Below, piece by piece: positions 9,556-18,320 of a stretch of 64,000 nucleotides of DNA (its first letter is position 1; every line of letters starts with the position of its first letter). The position numbers and the translations under genes are program-made. The notes beneath the pieces are model-generated. The model made no database searches, had not been told where the DNA came from, and saw only the letters and a list, made by a program, of their open reading frames with translations. Source of the stretch: Xanthomonas sp. 10-10 (GTDB lineage: Bacteria; Pseudomonadota; Gammaproteobacteria; Xanthomonadales; Xanthomonadaceae); NCBI RefSeq assembly GCF_040182365.1, contig NZ_CP144460.1, forward strand, positions 2,790,001-2,854,000, read 5' to 3'.

Positions 9556-10707
9556 CTACAGCACCACCAGGTCGTCGCGATGCACCACGTTCTCCCCATA
9601 GCTGTACCCGAGCACGGACTCGATCTCGCGCGAATGGCGGCAGGCAATACGGCGGATATCCACTGCCGAATACTGGCTGACGCCGCGCGCCAGGCAGCGC
9701 TCGCCGCTGTCGTCGCGCAGACGGATCTCCACCATGTCGCCACGCCTGAAGTCGCCCTCGGCCCCGGCCACGCCGCCAGGCAACAACGATGCGCCCTTCT
9801 CGCTCAGCGCGGTCGCCGCGCCGGCATCGATCAGGATGGCACCGGCTTCCACCGGCGCATGCCGCAACCAGTACTTGCGCGCCGCAATCCGCGTGCGCGC
9901 GGCATGGATGCGCGTCCCGCATAGGCGATCCTGCGCCAGCCCGCGTACCACCTCGCTGCTGCGGCCATTGAACAGATAGGTCTCGATGCCCGCGGCGCCG
10001 GCCTTGGCGGCAGCTTCCAGCTTGGTGCGCATGCCGCCGGTGCCCACGCTGCTGCCGCTGCCGCCGGCCATCGCCATCACCTGCGGCGTGAGATCGGGGA
10101 CATCGTCGAGCGGCCGCGCCAACGGGTTGCTGCGCGGGTCGGCGCTGTACAGGCCGTCGATATCGGTGGCGATGAACAAGGCATCGGCATCGACCAATGC
10201 GGCGACGATCGCCGCCAGATTGTCGTTATCGCCCAGCTTGAGCTCGTCCACCGATACGGTGTCGTTTTCGTTGACCACCGGCAGCGCGCCAAGCCGCAAC
10301 AACTCGCCCAAGGTAGCGCGTGCATTGAGATAACGGCGACGGTTGCGCAGGTCGTCGTGGGTCAGCAACACCTGCGCCACCGGGCGCTCGAAAAAGCGTT
10401 GCCAGAGCGCGATCAATTGCGCCTGCCCCAGCGCAGCCAGCGCCTGCCGCGCGGCGATCGGCGCGCCGGCCTCGGCAGCTTTGGGCAGGATTGCCCGGCC
10501 GGCCGCCACCGCGCCCGACGACACGATCACCAGCTCCCGCCCGGCGGCCAGATTGGCCGACACGAACTGCGCCAGGCCCAGCGCAAAGCGGGGCGACAGG
10601 CCACCACCGTCTGCGGCCAGCAGGCTGCTGCCGACCTTGAGCACCGCACGCCGCCACGGCGGCAGCGCTTGCTCGGTGAACGGCGAGGTGTTCGCAGGCG
10701 TGGTCAT
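9556..10707 (-). CDS. proB: Glutamate 5-kinase with C-terminal PUA domain
   Basis: Phosphorylates glutamate to gamma-glutamyl phosphate, the first and feedback-controlled step of proline synthesis. Of 383 residues, the first 260 or so form the amino-acid kinase domain, with VLKVGSSLL, IVSSGAVAAG and VVNENDTV motifs and the substrate-contact segment GTGGMRTKLEAA. The C-terminal 80-100 residues form a PUA domain, as in the E. coli enzyme. It begins 13 bp after the yciI-like gene, so translation is likely linked to the upstream arginine genes, and is followed by proA. Confidence 0.96.
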   Translation of the reverse strand: MTTPANTSPFTEQALPPWRRAVLKVGSSLLAADGGGLSPRFALGLAQFVSANLAAGRELVIVSSGAVAAGRAILPKAAEAGAPIAARQALAALGQAQLIALWQRFFERPVAQVLLTHDDLRNRRRYLNARATLGELLRLGALPVVNENDTVSVDELKLGDNDNLAAIVAALVDADALFIATDIDGLYSADPRSNPLARPLDDVPDLTPQVMAMAGGSGSSVGTGGMRTKLEAAAKAGAAGIETYLFNGRSSEVVRGLAQDRLCGTRIHAARTRIAARKYWLRHAPVEAGAILIDAGAATALSEKGASLLPGGVAGAEGDFRRGDMVEIRLRDDSGERCLARGVSQYSAVDIRRIACRHSREIESVLGYSYGENVVHRDDLVVL

Positions 10708-10720
10708 CGTGGCGAAATGC

Positions 10721-10981
10721 TCAGTGCGTCTTCCATTCGTGGACGGTCAGCGTGGAGGCATCGCGCAGCACCAGCGGATCGCGTGCCACGATCTGCTGCG
10801 CCTGCTCCAGGCTGTCCACGTTGACCAGCACGTAGGCGCCGCCGCTGCCGTCGCTGAAGCCGCCGGTCAGTTCCAGCTGCCCGGCCGCCCGCAGCGTATC
10901 GAGAAATGCGCGATGCGCCTCCACCACATCCGCCGGAAAGTGCGGTTTGCGCATCGCCAGCACCAGATAGCGCATCGACAT
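10721..10981 (-). CDS. YciI-like protein
   Basis: An 86-residue protein of the YCII/dimeric alpha-beta barrel family, with MRYLVLAMRKPHF at the start, HRAFLDTLRAAGQL in the first helix and an AQQIVARDPLVLRD segment typical of the fold. Members often show an active-site His/Asp pair and resemble EthD/muconolactone isomerases, but most have no proven reaction. Its start codon overlaps the cupin stop (TGATG), indicating translational coupling, and it is 13 bp before proB. No role in arginine or proline metabolism can be deduced. Confidence 0.8.
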   Translation of the reverse strand: MSMRYLVLAMRKPHFPADVVEAHRAFLDTLRAAGQLELTGGFSDGSGGAYVLVNVDSLEQAQQIVARDPLVLRDASTLTVHEWKTH

Positions 10982-11334
10982 CAGCCGGCCTCCTTGTCGG
11001 GTGTTGCCTCGCTACGACCGAACGGGGTGGAAATCACCAGGAAGCGCGCTTCCATCGCGGACAGGTTATGCATCTGATGGGTGGAACCGGGCGGCACATG
11101 CAAGCCCTGCCCCACGCGCAACACATGCTGTGCGCCGTCCAGCTGCAGCATCACCTCGCCGGCCAGCACATAGAAGAAATGCCGCGCGCGACTATGCCGA
11201 TGGCGCAACTCTGCAGCGCCTGGCGGCATGTGTTCCTCGAGCACGCTCAAGTTGGGGTCGCGCAACAGGTGCCAGCCGTGGCTGGCTTCGCCCCAGGGGT
11301 AATGTTCGGCGGTGTCGGTGCTGATCATGGCCAT
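10981..11334 (-). CDS. Small single-domain cupin protein
   Basis: A 117-residue protein with a beta-barrel cupin core. The first motif region, ELRHRHSRARHFFYVLAGE, carries the two metal-ligand histidines and a glutamate; the second, HVPPGSTHQMHN, carries the later histidine. A metal site is therefore likely. The start ATG shares one base with the argH stop (TGATG), and its own stop overlaps the next start in the same way, so it is translationally coupled on both sides. Function is unknown. Confidence 0.8.
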   Translation of the reverse strand: MAMISTDTAEHYPWGEASHGWHLLRDPNLSVLEEHMPPGAAELRHRHSRARHFFYVLAGEVMLQLDGAQHVLRVGQGLHVPPGSTHQMHNLSAMEARFLVISTPFGRSEATPDKEAG

Positions 11335-12629
11335 CAGACCAGGGCCTCCCATCGGGCACGCAGCACGTCCAGCTGCAGGTCCGCTGCGGCACCTGGCGAG
11401 ACACGTGCAGCCAGGCTGCCTTCCGGCGTGCGCCCCTGCCCTGCGGTTTCCGATGCTTCCGCTGCAGCCTTGTAGGCATCGCGGAACGGGACGCCGGCCA
11501 CGGCCGCTTCCACTGCCACGTCGGTGGCGTACATGCCCGAGTCGATCGCCGCATGCAGCTTGTCCCGGCGCCATTCCAGATTGGCGAGCAGCGCCGGCAA
11601 CAGTTCCAGCGCGGCCAGGCCACGGCCGAAACCGTGCACGATGGCGCCCTTGCTGCTCTGCAGATCGCGGTGGTAACCGGACGGCAGCGACAGCAGCTGT
11701 TCGATCTCGGTCCGCGCGGCCGCCACGCTGGCATGGGTGGCGCGCATCAGTTCGATGACATCGGGGTTGCGCTTGTTGGGCATGATCGAGCTGCCGGTGG
11801 TGTACTGCGCCGGCAACGCGACAAACGCGAATTCGCCGCTGGTGAACAGCGACAGATCCCAGGCGATACGCCGCAAGTCCAGGGTGGCGCTGCCAAGCGC
11901 CTCGAGTGCGGCCAGCTCGTACTTGCCGCGCGACAGTTGCGCGTAGATCGGCGAGACCTGCAGACGTGCAAAACCGAGCTCGGCGGTGGTGTGCGCGCGG
12001 TCCAGCGGCAGATTTACGCCGTAGCCGGCAGCGGTGCCGAGCGGGTTGCTGTCCACCAGGTGCAAGGTGTCGGTCGCGCGCACGGCATTATCGATAAACG
12101 CTTCTGCCCAGCCGGCCCACCACATGCCCGCCGACGACACCACCGCACGCTGGATATGCGTGTAACCCGGCACCGGCAACGCGGCTTCGGCCTGCGCGCG
12201 ATCCAGCGCCACCTTGGCGATCTCGCCGCTGAGCTCGGCCACGCGCCGCAGTTTGTCCTTCAACCATAGCCGCGTTGCGACCAGGATCTGATCGTTGCGA
12301 CTGCGTCCGGTGTGGATCTTGCGGCCGGCATCGCCCAGGCGCTCGGTCAGGCGTGCTTCGATCGCCGAATGGCAATCTTCGTACTGGGCATCGAGCACGA
12401 ATGCGCCGCTACGGAAATCGTCCGCCAACAGATCGAGTTGTTCGCTCAGGCCGCCCAGCTCCTGCAACGACAGGATGCCGATGTGCTGCAGCCCCTGTGC
12501 ATGCGCCTTGCTGGCCGCGATGTCGTGCAGGAAGAACTCGCGATCCAGGATCACATCGTCGCCGGCCAGGAAGGTCTGGATTTTGGCGTCAACCGCAACA
12601 CCGGGTTTTTGCCACAACAGATTGGTCAT
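11334..12629 (-). CDS. argH: Argininosuccinate lyase
   Basis: Cleaves argininosuccinate to arginine and fumarate, the last step of arginine synthesis. The 431-residue protein contains the fumarase/aspartase superfamily signature [12 protein letters not shown], which includes the catalytic serine loop, and the substrate-binding segment HTGRSRNDQ near residue 106. It is slightly shorter than the E. coli protein (457), mainly at the ends. It lies 124 bp after argC, separated by a tandem repeat, and its stop overlaps the downstream cupin start. Confidence 0.95.
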   Translation of the reverse strand: MTNLLWQKPGVAVDAKIQTFLAGDDVILDREFFLHDIAASKAHAQGLQHIGILSLQELGGLSEQLDLLADDFRSGAFVLDAQYEDCHSAIEARLTERLGDAGRKIHTGRSRNDQILVATRLWLKDKLRRVAELSGEIAKVALDRAQAEAALPVPGYTHIQRAVVSSAGMWWAGWAEAFIDNAVRATDTLHLVDSNPLGTAAGYGVNLPLDRAHTTAELGFARLQVSPIYAQLSRGKYELAALEALGSATLDLRRIAWDLSLFTSGEFAFVALPAQYTTGSSIMPNKRNPDVIELMRATHASVAAARTEIEQLLSLPSGYHRDLQSSKGAIVHGFGRGLAALELLPALLANLEWRRDKLHAAIDSGMYATDVAVEAAVAGVPFRDAYKAAAEASETAGQGRTPEGSLAARVSPGAAADLQLDVLRARWEALV

Positions 12630-12661
12630 CGGAAAGCGTCTCGAAGTAAAGCATCAGGTTA

Positions 12662-12759
12662 AATCCCCGCACATGGATGCGCGGGCTTCTGCGAGGGACT
12701 CGCATCTTTGAATCCCCGCACATGGCGGTGCAGGCTTCTGCGAGGGACTCGCATCAACA
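12662..12759. repeat. Tandem 49-bp direct repeat between argC and argH
   Basis: Two adjacent copies, 12662-12710 and 12711-12759. Both contain AATCCCCGCACATGG and GGCTTCTGCGAGGGACTCGC; differences are clustered in the middle. The second copy runs into the final codons and stop of argC. No terminator-like T-run was seen. It may be a small local duplication or an mRNA element between the two cistrons. Confidence 0.75.
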
Positions 12760-13704
12760 AATCGCGGTTAATTCGTCCCAGCCCAATGCCAGGTTGAGGT
12801 TCTGCATCGCCTGGGTCGCCGCGCCCTTGAGCAGGTTGTCCAGCGTCGCCACCACCACCACCCGCTTGTTGCCGGGCGCCAGGGTGATGCCGCCGATCTG
12901 CACGCCGTGCTTGCCGGCAATGCGGCTCACCCACGGCGCCTCGTCGACAAGCTCGACCAGCGGCTCGCCCGCATACCGCTGCGCATAGCGCGCCTGGATC
13001 TGCTCGCGTGTCAGCGCTTGCTGCAGCCACAGGTTGACGGTCATGGTGATGCCACGGAAATGCGGCGCCACGTGCGGCATGAACTCCACCGGCACGCCAA
13101 GCTGCGCCGACACTTCGCGCTCGTGCATGTGGTTGGTCAGCGCATACGGCATCAGGTTATCGGCGAGCAGCTCGGGGTTGTTCTTGTCCGACGGCGTGGT
13201 GCCCGCACCGGAATAGCCGGACACGCCAAAGCATTGCGGCGGGCCGGCCAGCTGATCCAGCAAGGGGGTGATCGCCAGCTGCATCGCGGTGGCATAGCAG
13301 CCAGGGTTGCTGATACGGCGCTGCCCCGCATACCTGCCACGGGTGAGCTCGGGCAAGCCGTAATACCACGCCGGGTCGAAACGATAGTCCGCCGACAGAT
13401 CGATCAGCAGCGTCTGCGGCCGGCTCGCGTCGATTGCGGCAACGAACGGCTCGGCCTTGCCGTTGGGCAGCGCCAGGATCACCACGTCGGCGGCCTTGGC
13501 GGCCACCGCGTCGGCGTCCAGGCTTTCGAACCGCAGATCGCCGCGATACCCGTCGTTGTGGTCGGCCACGGCCTGCCCGGCCAGTTCGCGCGATGACACG
13601 AACACCAACTGCAGGTGCGGATGCGCCGCCACCAGCTTGATCAATTCCGAACCGGTATGCCCGCGGGCGCCAACGATGCCGATGGTTGTTGCTTGAGCAC
13701 TCAT
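12754..13704 (-). CDS. argC: N-acetyl-gamma-glutamyl-phosphate reductase
   Basis: NADPH-dependent reduction of N-acetylglutamyl phosphate to the semialdehyde. The 316-residue product starts with a Rossmann motif, [17 protein letters not shown], and has the active-site cysteine in [14 protein letters not shown], with HVAPHFRGI later. The ATG at 13704 overlaps the upstream acetyltransferase stop (ATGA), so the 16-residue longer reading from 13752 is unlikely. It sits between a GNAT gene and argH within the arginine run. Confidence 0.95.
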   Translation of the reverse strand: MSAQATTIGIVGARGHTGSELIKLVAAHPHLQLVFVSSRELAGQAVADHNDGYRGDLRFESLDADAVAAKAADVVILALPNGKAEPFVAAIDASRPQTLLIDLSADYRFDPAWYYGLPELTRGRYAGQRRISNPGCYATAMQLAITPLLDQLAGPPQCFGVSGYSGAGTTPSDKNNPELLADNLMPYALTNHMHEREVSAQLGVPVEFMPHVAPHFRGITMTVNLWLQQALTREQIQARYAQRYAGEPLVELVDEAPWVSRIAGKHGVQIGGITLAPGNKRVVVVATLDNLLKGAATQAMQNLNLALGWDELTAIC

Positions 13705-14312
13705 GCGTTTGCTTCCAGGCGGAACTGCAGGTGGCGTTTCACCCCCGCCCATTCCGTATCGATGATGGAGAACATCACGGTATCGCGCGGCGTACCGTCG
13801 GCGTGGCGGGTGTGATTGCGCAGTACGCCGTCCTGCTTTGCGCCCAGCCGCGCGATCGCCGCGCGCGAGGTGTGATTGAACCAGCTGGTCTCGAACACCA
13901 CGCTCAGGCAGCCCAGCGTTTCGAAGGCGTACTGCAGCAGCATCAGCTTGGCTTCGGTATTGACGCCGCTGCGCTGCACGCGCGGCGCGTACCAGGTGTA
14001 GCCGATCGACAGCTTGGGCACTGTCGCATCCAGCCCGTAATAGCGTGTGCAGCCGACGACCTCACCGGCCGCATCGCGCACCGCCAGCGGCAGTGCCGTG
14101 CCCTCGGCGCGGGCCGCCATTGCCGCCGCGAGGTAGGCATCGACCTGGGCCGGTGCCGGCACCCCGGTGTACCACAGGTGCGACAGCGCACCGTCGCCCA
14201 GTGCCGCGCGCAGACCATCGGCATGCGCTGGCTGCAGCGGCTCCAGGGTTGCGTGCTGCCCGCGCAAGACGGGCATCTGGCTCCAGGCCGAGGGCAAGGC
14301 GATGGGCGTCAT
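13701..14312 (-). CDS. GNAT acetyltransferase (RimJ/RimL-like) inside the arginine operon
   Basis: A 203-residue protein of the GCN5-related N-acetyltransferase superfamily. It shows [19 protein letters not shown] near the start and the acetyl-CoA region [19 protein letters not shown], with [13 protein letters not shown] near the end, the pattern of RimJ/RimL-type enzymes. The start at 14312 is 5 bp after the upstream argBA stop and its stop overlaps the argC start, so it is embedded in the arginine transcript. N-acetylglutamate synthesis is already provided by the fused NAGS domain upstream, so the acceptor here is unknown. Confidence 0.8.
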   Translation of the reverse strand: MTPIALPSAWSQMPVLRGQHATLEPLQPAHADGLRAALGDGALSHLWYTGVPAPAQVDAYLAAAMAARAEGTALPLAVRDAAGEVVGCTRYYGLDATVPKLSIGYTWYAPRVQRSGVNTEAKLMLLQYAFETLGCLSVVFETSWFNHTSRAAIARLGAKQDGVLRNHTRHADGTPRDTVMFSIIDTEWAGVKRHLQFRLEANA

Positions 14313-14317
14313 TATGC

Positions 14318-15661
14318 TCAGCCCAGCAGCGTCGGCTGGCGCGTCGCACAATGCGCCACGCAGTGCTGGATCTGCTCGAAAGTCTCCAGCCCGTACCAGA
14401 ACACCTTCCACTTTTCCTGCTTGATGCAGCCGTCGGATTCGGCGTAGTAGAAGATGTTGACCTGGTTGTTGTGACGCGAGCGCCAGAACAGCTGCGGAGT
14501 TTCCTCGCGCATCACGTTCCACACTGCGCGGCCCAGGCCCTCGCCCTGCGCATCGTCGAGCACGGCAAACTTGTCCAGATAGATCAGCGCGCTTGCACCC
14601 AGCATGCCTTCGTCGGTGAGGATCACCGCGGCGCGATAGTTCTCGCTGACATAGGCACGCAACAACTTGGTGTTGCTGAAGTAATCCGGCACCAGCGTGC
14701 GGCCGAAGCTGGATTCGATCAGCGACTTCAGGCGAGGCAGATCCAGTTCGTCCCAGGAGGTCGCGCGTAACACGCGCTCGCCACGCCGCACCAGCGTGCC
14801 CGAGCCCTTGTGGGTGAACAACTCTTTGGCCAGGTCTGCCGGCCGGGTGATCGACACCGACGATTCCAGCGGCAGCCGGTCGAGCAGATCCTTGATCTGT
14901 TCGATCTTGACCCGCATGCCGCCGTTGATCCACGGCTGCTGCATCAGATGATCGTATTCGGTGGACAGGTTGATCGAATCGATCAGCTTGCCGTCGGCAT
15001 CCAGCAAACCGCCGGTACCGGTGAGGAAGATGATCTTGTACGGCTGCAGCTCCTGCACCAGTTCGTTGGCGGCGAAATCCGCATTGACGTTGAGGATCTG
15101 CCCACTCGGCGTTTCGCCCAGGCTGGTGATCACCGGGATCGAGCCGGCCTGCAGGCTGGCTTCGATCGGCGCCAGATTCACCGCCTTGACCTCGCCGACC
15201 AGCCCATAGGTGTCACGGTCCAGATACTGCGCTTCGAACACGCCGCCGGTGATCGATGTGGCACGCGCACCGTTCTGCTGCAGCGCTTCCACCAGCTTGA
15301 GGTTGGAGGCCTGGAACACCTTGCGCACGATCGCCAGCGCTTCCGGCGACGTCACCCGCAAGCCGTTGACGGTCTGTTTTTCGATGCCCGCTGCAGACAG
15401 CTCCGCATCCAGCTGCGGGCCGGCGCCATGCAGCACGATCGGGGTCAGGCCCACCTCCTGCAGGAACGACAGCGACGAGGTCAGCGCGTCCAGGTCGTCG
15501 CGCAGCACCGCGCCGCCCACCTTGACCACCGCAAAGCGCTTGGCGTCCAGCTGCGAAAAACGCTTGAGGTACTGGCTGATTTCCTTGGCGCTGGCCATGC
15601 TCGAAAGCAGGCGCACGATGGTCTGGCGGGTCTGTTTGTGGGGCTGTGCGGAGAGGGACAT
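14318..15661 (-). CDS. argB: Bifunctional N-acetylglutamate synthase/kinase
   Basis: Carries out the first two steps of arginine synthesis: acetylation of glutamate and phosphorylation of N-acetylglutamate. The 447 residues divide into an N-terminal amino-acid kinase domain (about 1-290; [45 protein letters not shown]) and a C-terminal acetyltransferase domain (about 295-447; [31 protein letters not shown]). It matches the X. campestris bifunctional enzyme, a bacterial relative of the vertebrate NAGS type, in length and sequence. Arginine feedback inhibition is known for this family. The first ATG is kept because it fits the characterised protein, though the ribosome site is poor. Confidence 0.94.
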   Translation of the reverse strand: MSLSAQPHKQTRQTIVRLLSSMASAKEISQYLKRFSQLDAKRFAVVKVGGAVLRDDLDALTSSLSFLQEVGLTPIVLHGAGPQLDAELSAAGIEKQTVNGLRVTSPEALAIVRKVFQASNLKLVEALQQNGARATSITGGVFEAQYLDRDTYGLVGEVKAVNLAPIEASLQAGSIPVITSLGETPSGQILNVNADFAANELVQELQPYKIIFLTGTGGLLDADGKLIDSINLSTEYDHLMQQPWINGGMRVKIEQIKDLLDRLPLESSVSITRPADLAKELFTHKGSGTLVRRGERVLRATSWDELDLPRLKSLIESSFGRTLVPDYFSNTKLLRAYVSENYRAAVILTDEGMLGASALIYLDKFAVLDDAQGEGLGRAVWNVMREETPQLFWRSRHNNQVNIFYYAESDGCIKQEKWKVFWYGLETFEQIQHCVAHCATRQPTLLG

Positions 15662-15709
15662 TGCGGTGATCGATAGGAGGAATGGCCGCGCCAGGCGCGG
15701 AACGCGGCG

Positions 15710-16810
15710 TCAGTGCGCGCCGTTGATGATGCGGTGTACCGAGTCGGCATAGCGCTGCAGTTGCTCCAGCGTCACGAATTCGTCGGCGGTATGCGCCTGG
15801 GCGATATCGCCCGGGCCATAGACCAGCGCGGTATAGCCGCCGGCGGAAAACAGCGAGGCTTCGGTCCAGAAATCCACCGCGTTGCCGATCGGCAGGTCCA
15901 GCGCATCGGCCACATCGCGTGCGGCCAGGCGGCGTTCCTCCGCACGTGCGATGTCACCCGACGGCAGGCTCGGCCCGCGAAAGGTTTCTTCGAAATGCGC
16001 TGCCACGGGATCGGCAAAGCCGGCAAACGTGGCCAGCAAGCCGTCCACGTCCATCGACGGCAGCGGACGAAAGCCAAACCGTAGCTCCGCCGCCGGCGCG
16101 ATCATGTTGGCCTTGATGCCACCGTCGACGCGGCCGATGTTGAAGCGCAAACCGGTCAGGCCGCCGAAGCGCGCATGCGCCAGCGACTCGACATGGTCCA
16201 GCGCCTTGCCGCCCCAGCGCATCGCCTGGTGCAAGGCACTGGCGGACGGATCCTGCTTGCCCGATGCGTGCCCGGCACGGCCGGCAAAGCGCATCAGCAC
16301 CGAACTGATGCCGCGATGCGCCAGCACTGCCTCGCTCATGGTCGGCTCGGCCACCAGCACCGCCTCGTAGGGCAAACCACGCGCCAGAAACGCAGCGATG
16401 CAGCGCGGGTCGTTGGCCTCTTCGTCGGAGGAAAACAGGAACGCGGCATCGCCATCGCCGGCATTGGCCGCTGCCACCAACGCCGCCGCCGCGCCCTTGA
16501 TATCGCACACCCCCAGACCGATCACCTGGTCCTCGTTACGCCGCATCACGTGCGGATCGGCACTCCAGTGCGGCGAATCCGGCACCGTGTCCAGATGCAC
16601 GTTGAACAGATACCTGGGAGTTCCGCGCACAGCATACAGGCTCACTGCACCGGCGCCGTGGTCGATCACCTCGACCTGGAAACCGGGCAGCTGCGCGCGC
16701 AGGTAGTCGAAGATGCCGCCCTCGGCAGCGATCGCCCGCGGCGGATTGCGGGTGTCGAAGGACACCAGCTTCTGCAGATGCGTCAGTGTGTTGTCGAGCA
16801 GTGTGGTCAT
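15710..16810 (-). CDS. argE: N-acetyl-L-citrulline deacetylase (ArgE-type M20 peptidase family)
   Basis: Zinc enzyme of the M20 family. In Xanthomonas the ArgE homologue next to acetylornithine carbamoyltransferase removes the acetyl group from N-acetylcitrulline to give citrulline. The 366-residue sequence shows the metal-site blocks NVHLDTVPDSPHW, LGVCDIKGAAAAL and FSSDEEANDPRC, with AEPTMSEAVLAHRG following. Its place between argG and the NAGS/kinase gene, and the downstream genes of the same pathway, support acetylcitrulline over acetylornithine as the substrate; this is inference from family and context. Confidence 0.9.
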   Translation of the reverse strand: MTTLLDNTLTHLQKLVSFDTRNPPRAIAAEGGIFDYLRAQLPGFQVEVIDHGAGAVSLYAVRGTPRYLFNVHLDTVPDSPHWSADPHVMRRNEDQVIGLGVCDIKGAAAALVAAANAGDGDAAFLFSSDEEANDPRCIAAFLARGLPYEAVLVAEPTMSEAVLAHRGISSVLMRFAGRAGHASGKQDPSASALHQAMRWGGKALDHVESLAHARFGGLTGLRFNIGRVDGGIKANMIAPAAELRFGFRPLPSMDVDGLLATFAGFADPVAAHFEETFRGPSLPSGDIARAEERRLAARDVADALDLPIGNAVDFWTEASLFSAGGYTALVYGPGDIAQAHTADEFVTLEQLQRYADSVHRIINGAH

Positions 16811-16927
16811 TGATCGCGTCTTATTGCGTCGGGTCGCGTGTGGTTGGTCTTTCTAGCGCCCATCTAGCCGCTTCCACGCCTGCAGGGGAAGCGGCCCGAG
16901 AGGGCAGATGGGGCATGCGGCAGGTCG

Positions 16928-16974
16928 CCCTCATCCGGCGCTATGCGCCACCTTCTCCCGCGTGCGGGAGAAGG
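16928..16974. repeat. REP-like hairpin repeat between argE and argG
   Basis: Contains CCCTCATCCGGCGC then a 9-bp stem CTTCTCCCG/CGGGAGAAG. Relatives occur at 21724-21876 and 27877-27992. No T-run follows, so it is not a standard terminator; it may affect mRNA stability between the two genes. Confidence 0.7.
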
Positions 16975-17000
16975 AACATAGGCTGCCTGCGGCGGTCGTC

Positions 17001-18239
17001 TCAGCGGTTGACCTGCGCATAGAGCGTCGAGCTCATCCCGAACAGCTTGATGAAGCCTTCGGCCTCTTCCACGCCCCAGTCGGCCGACTGCGCGTAGGTC
17101 GCGCCCTTGGTGTTGAGCAGGTGCGGCGAGCGCACCGCCACCGCATCGACGCGGCCGCCGCGGGTTTCCAGCGTCACTTCGCCGTTGACCTTGGCCTGCG
17201 AGGACTTCAGGAACGCCTCGATGTCGGTCTTGAGCGGGTCGTGATAGAAGCCTTCGTACACCAGCTCCACCCACTTGCGCGCCACGTCCGGCTTGAAGCG
17301 GTTCTGCTGCTTGGTCAGCACCGCATCTTCCAGCGCACGGTGCGCGGTAAGCAGCGAGATCAGGCCCGGCGCCTCGAACACGATGCGGCCCTTCAGGCCG
17401 ATCACGGTGTCGCCGGTGTACACGCCGCGGCCCACGCCGTACTGGGCAAACAAGGTATTGAGCTTGGCCAGGATCTTGGCGCCCGGAAGCGGCTTGCCGT
17501 CCAGCTCCACCGCCTCGCCTTCGACGAACTTCAAGGTCACCGTCAACGCTTCGGTCGGCCACGCACTGCGCGGGGCGCACCAGCCACGCGCCCCTTCGCC
17601 CGGCGCTTCCCAGCGGTCGATTTCGCCGCCGGACATGGTCAGCCCCAGCAAATTCTCGTTGATGGTGTAGGCCTGCTGTTTGGCGCGCACGCCGAAGCCG
17701 CGCGCTTCCAGGTACTTCTGCTCGTAGGCGCGGGTCTGGGTGTGTTCCTTCTGGATCTCGCGGATCGGCGCGACGATCTGGTAATCGCCCAACGCCTTCA
17801 CCGCCAGGTCGAAACGCACCTGGTCGTTACCCATGCCGGTGCAGCCGTGCGCAATGATGCGCGTGCCCAGCTCTTCGGCGCGCTTGAGCGCGGCATCGAC
17901 GATCAGATAGCGGTCCGACACCAGCAACGGGTACTGGCCCTGGTAGCCCTCGCCCGCCCACACGAACGGCTTGACGAAGCCTTCCCAGATCGCCGGGCCA
18001 CCATCGACGGTGACATGGCTGGCGGCGCCCAGTTCGGCGGCGCGCTTCTCGATGAAGTCGCGCTCCTCGGCATCCACACCGCCGGTATCGGCAAACACGG
18101 TATGCACCGCATAACCACGCTCCTGCAGATACGGAATGCAGAAGCTGGTGTCCAGGCCACCGGAGAAGGCGAGAACGATGTCCTTCTTGCCGCCGGGAAT
18201 CGGGAGTTGGGAATCGGGAATGGTGGAAGCAGTGCTCAT
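17001..18239 (-). CDS. argG: Argininosuccinate synthase
   Basis: ATP-dependent condensation of citrulline with aspartate. The 412-residue product has the N-type PP-loop [12 protein letters not shown] near residue 25, [14 protein letters not shown] and the synthase block CAPRSAWP. The start region is unusual: residues 7-16 ([10 protein letters not shown]) are encoded by a copy of the GGGAATCGGGA intergenic repeat. No alternative start lies between this stretch and the conserved core. Two adjacent ATGs, at 18242 and 18239, follow AAGGAA; the second has the better spacing. argF' is 52 bp upstream, argE 190 bp downstream. Confidence 0.94.
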   Translation of the reverse strand: MSTASTIPDSQLPIPGGKKDIVLAFSGGLDTSFCIPYLQERGYAVHTVFADTGGVDAEERDFIEKRAAELGAASHVTVDGGPAIWEGFVKPFVWAGEGYQGQYPLLVSDRYLIVDAALKRAEELGTRIIAHGCTGMGNDQVRFDLAVKALGDYQIVAPIREIQKEHTQTRAYEQKYLEARGFGVRAKQQAYTINENLLGLTMSGGEIDRWEAPGEGARGWCAPRSAWPTEALTVTLKFVEGEAVELDGKPLPGAKILAKLNTLFAQYGVGRGVYTGDTVIGLKGRIVFEAPGLISLLTAHRALEDAVLTKQQNRFKPDVARKWVELVYEGFYHDPLKTDIEAFLKSSQAKVNGEVTLETRGGRVDAVAVRSPHLLNTKGATYAQSADWGVEEAEGFIKLFGMSSTLYAQVNR

Positions 18240-18320
18240 CATTGTTTCCTTGGTACGTAAAAGTGGGGATCAACGTTCTTGCTGTTGCGATTCTCTATTC
18301 CCGATTACCGATTCCCGCTT
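18194..18320. repeat. Inverted pair of GGGAATCGGGA-type repeats spanning the argF'-argG junction
   Basis: One arm, 18194-18221, is made of GGGAATCGGGA units within the first codons of argG. The opposite arm, 18288-18320, reads GATTCTCTATTCCCGATTAC and contains the last codons and stop of argF'. The same layout occurs at 52934-53012. The inverted arms could pair into a long stem in mRNA. Confidence 0.75.

Noticed and set aside
14318..15661. Sequencing fusion of two arginine genes
   Set aside because: The kinase and acetyltransferase domains are one continuous frame and match the known bifunctional Xanthomonas enzyme in length.
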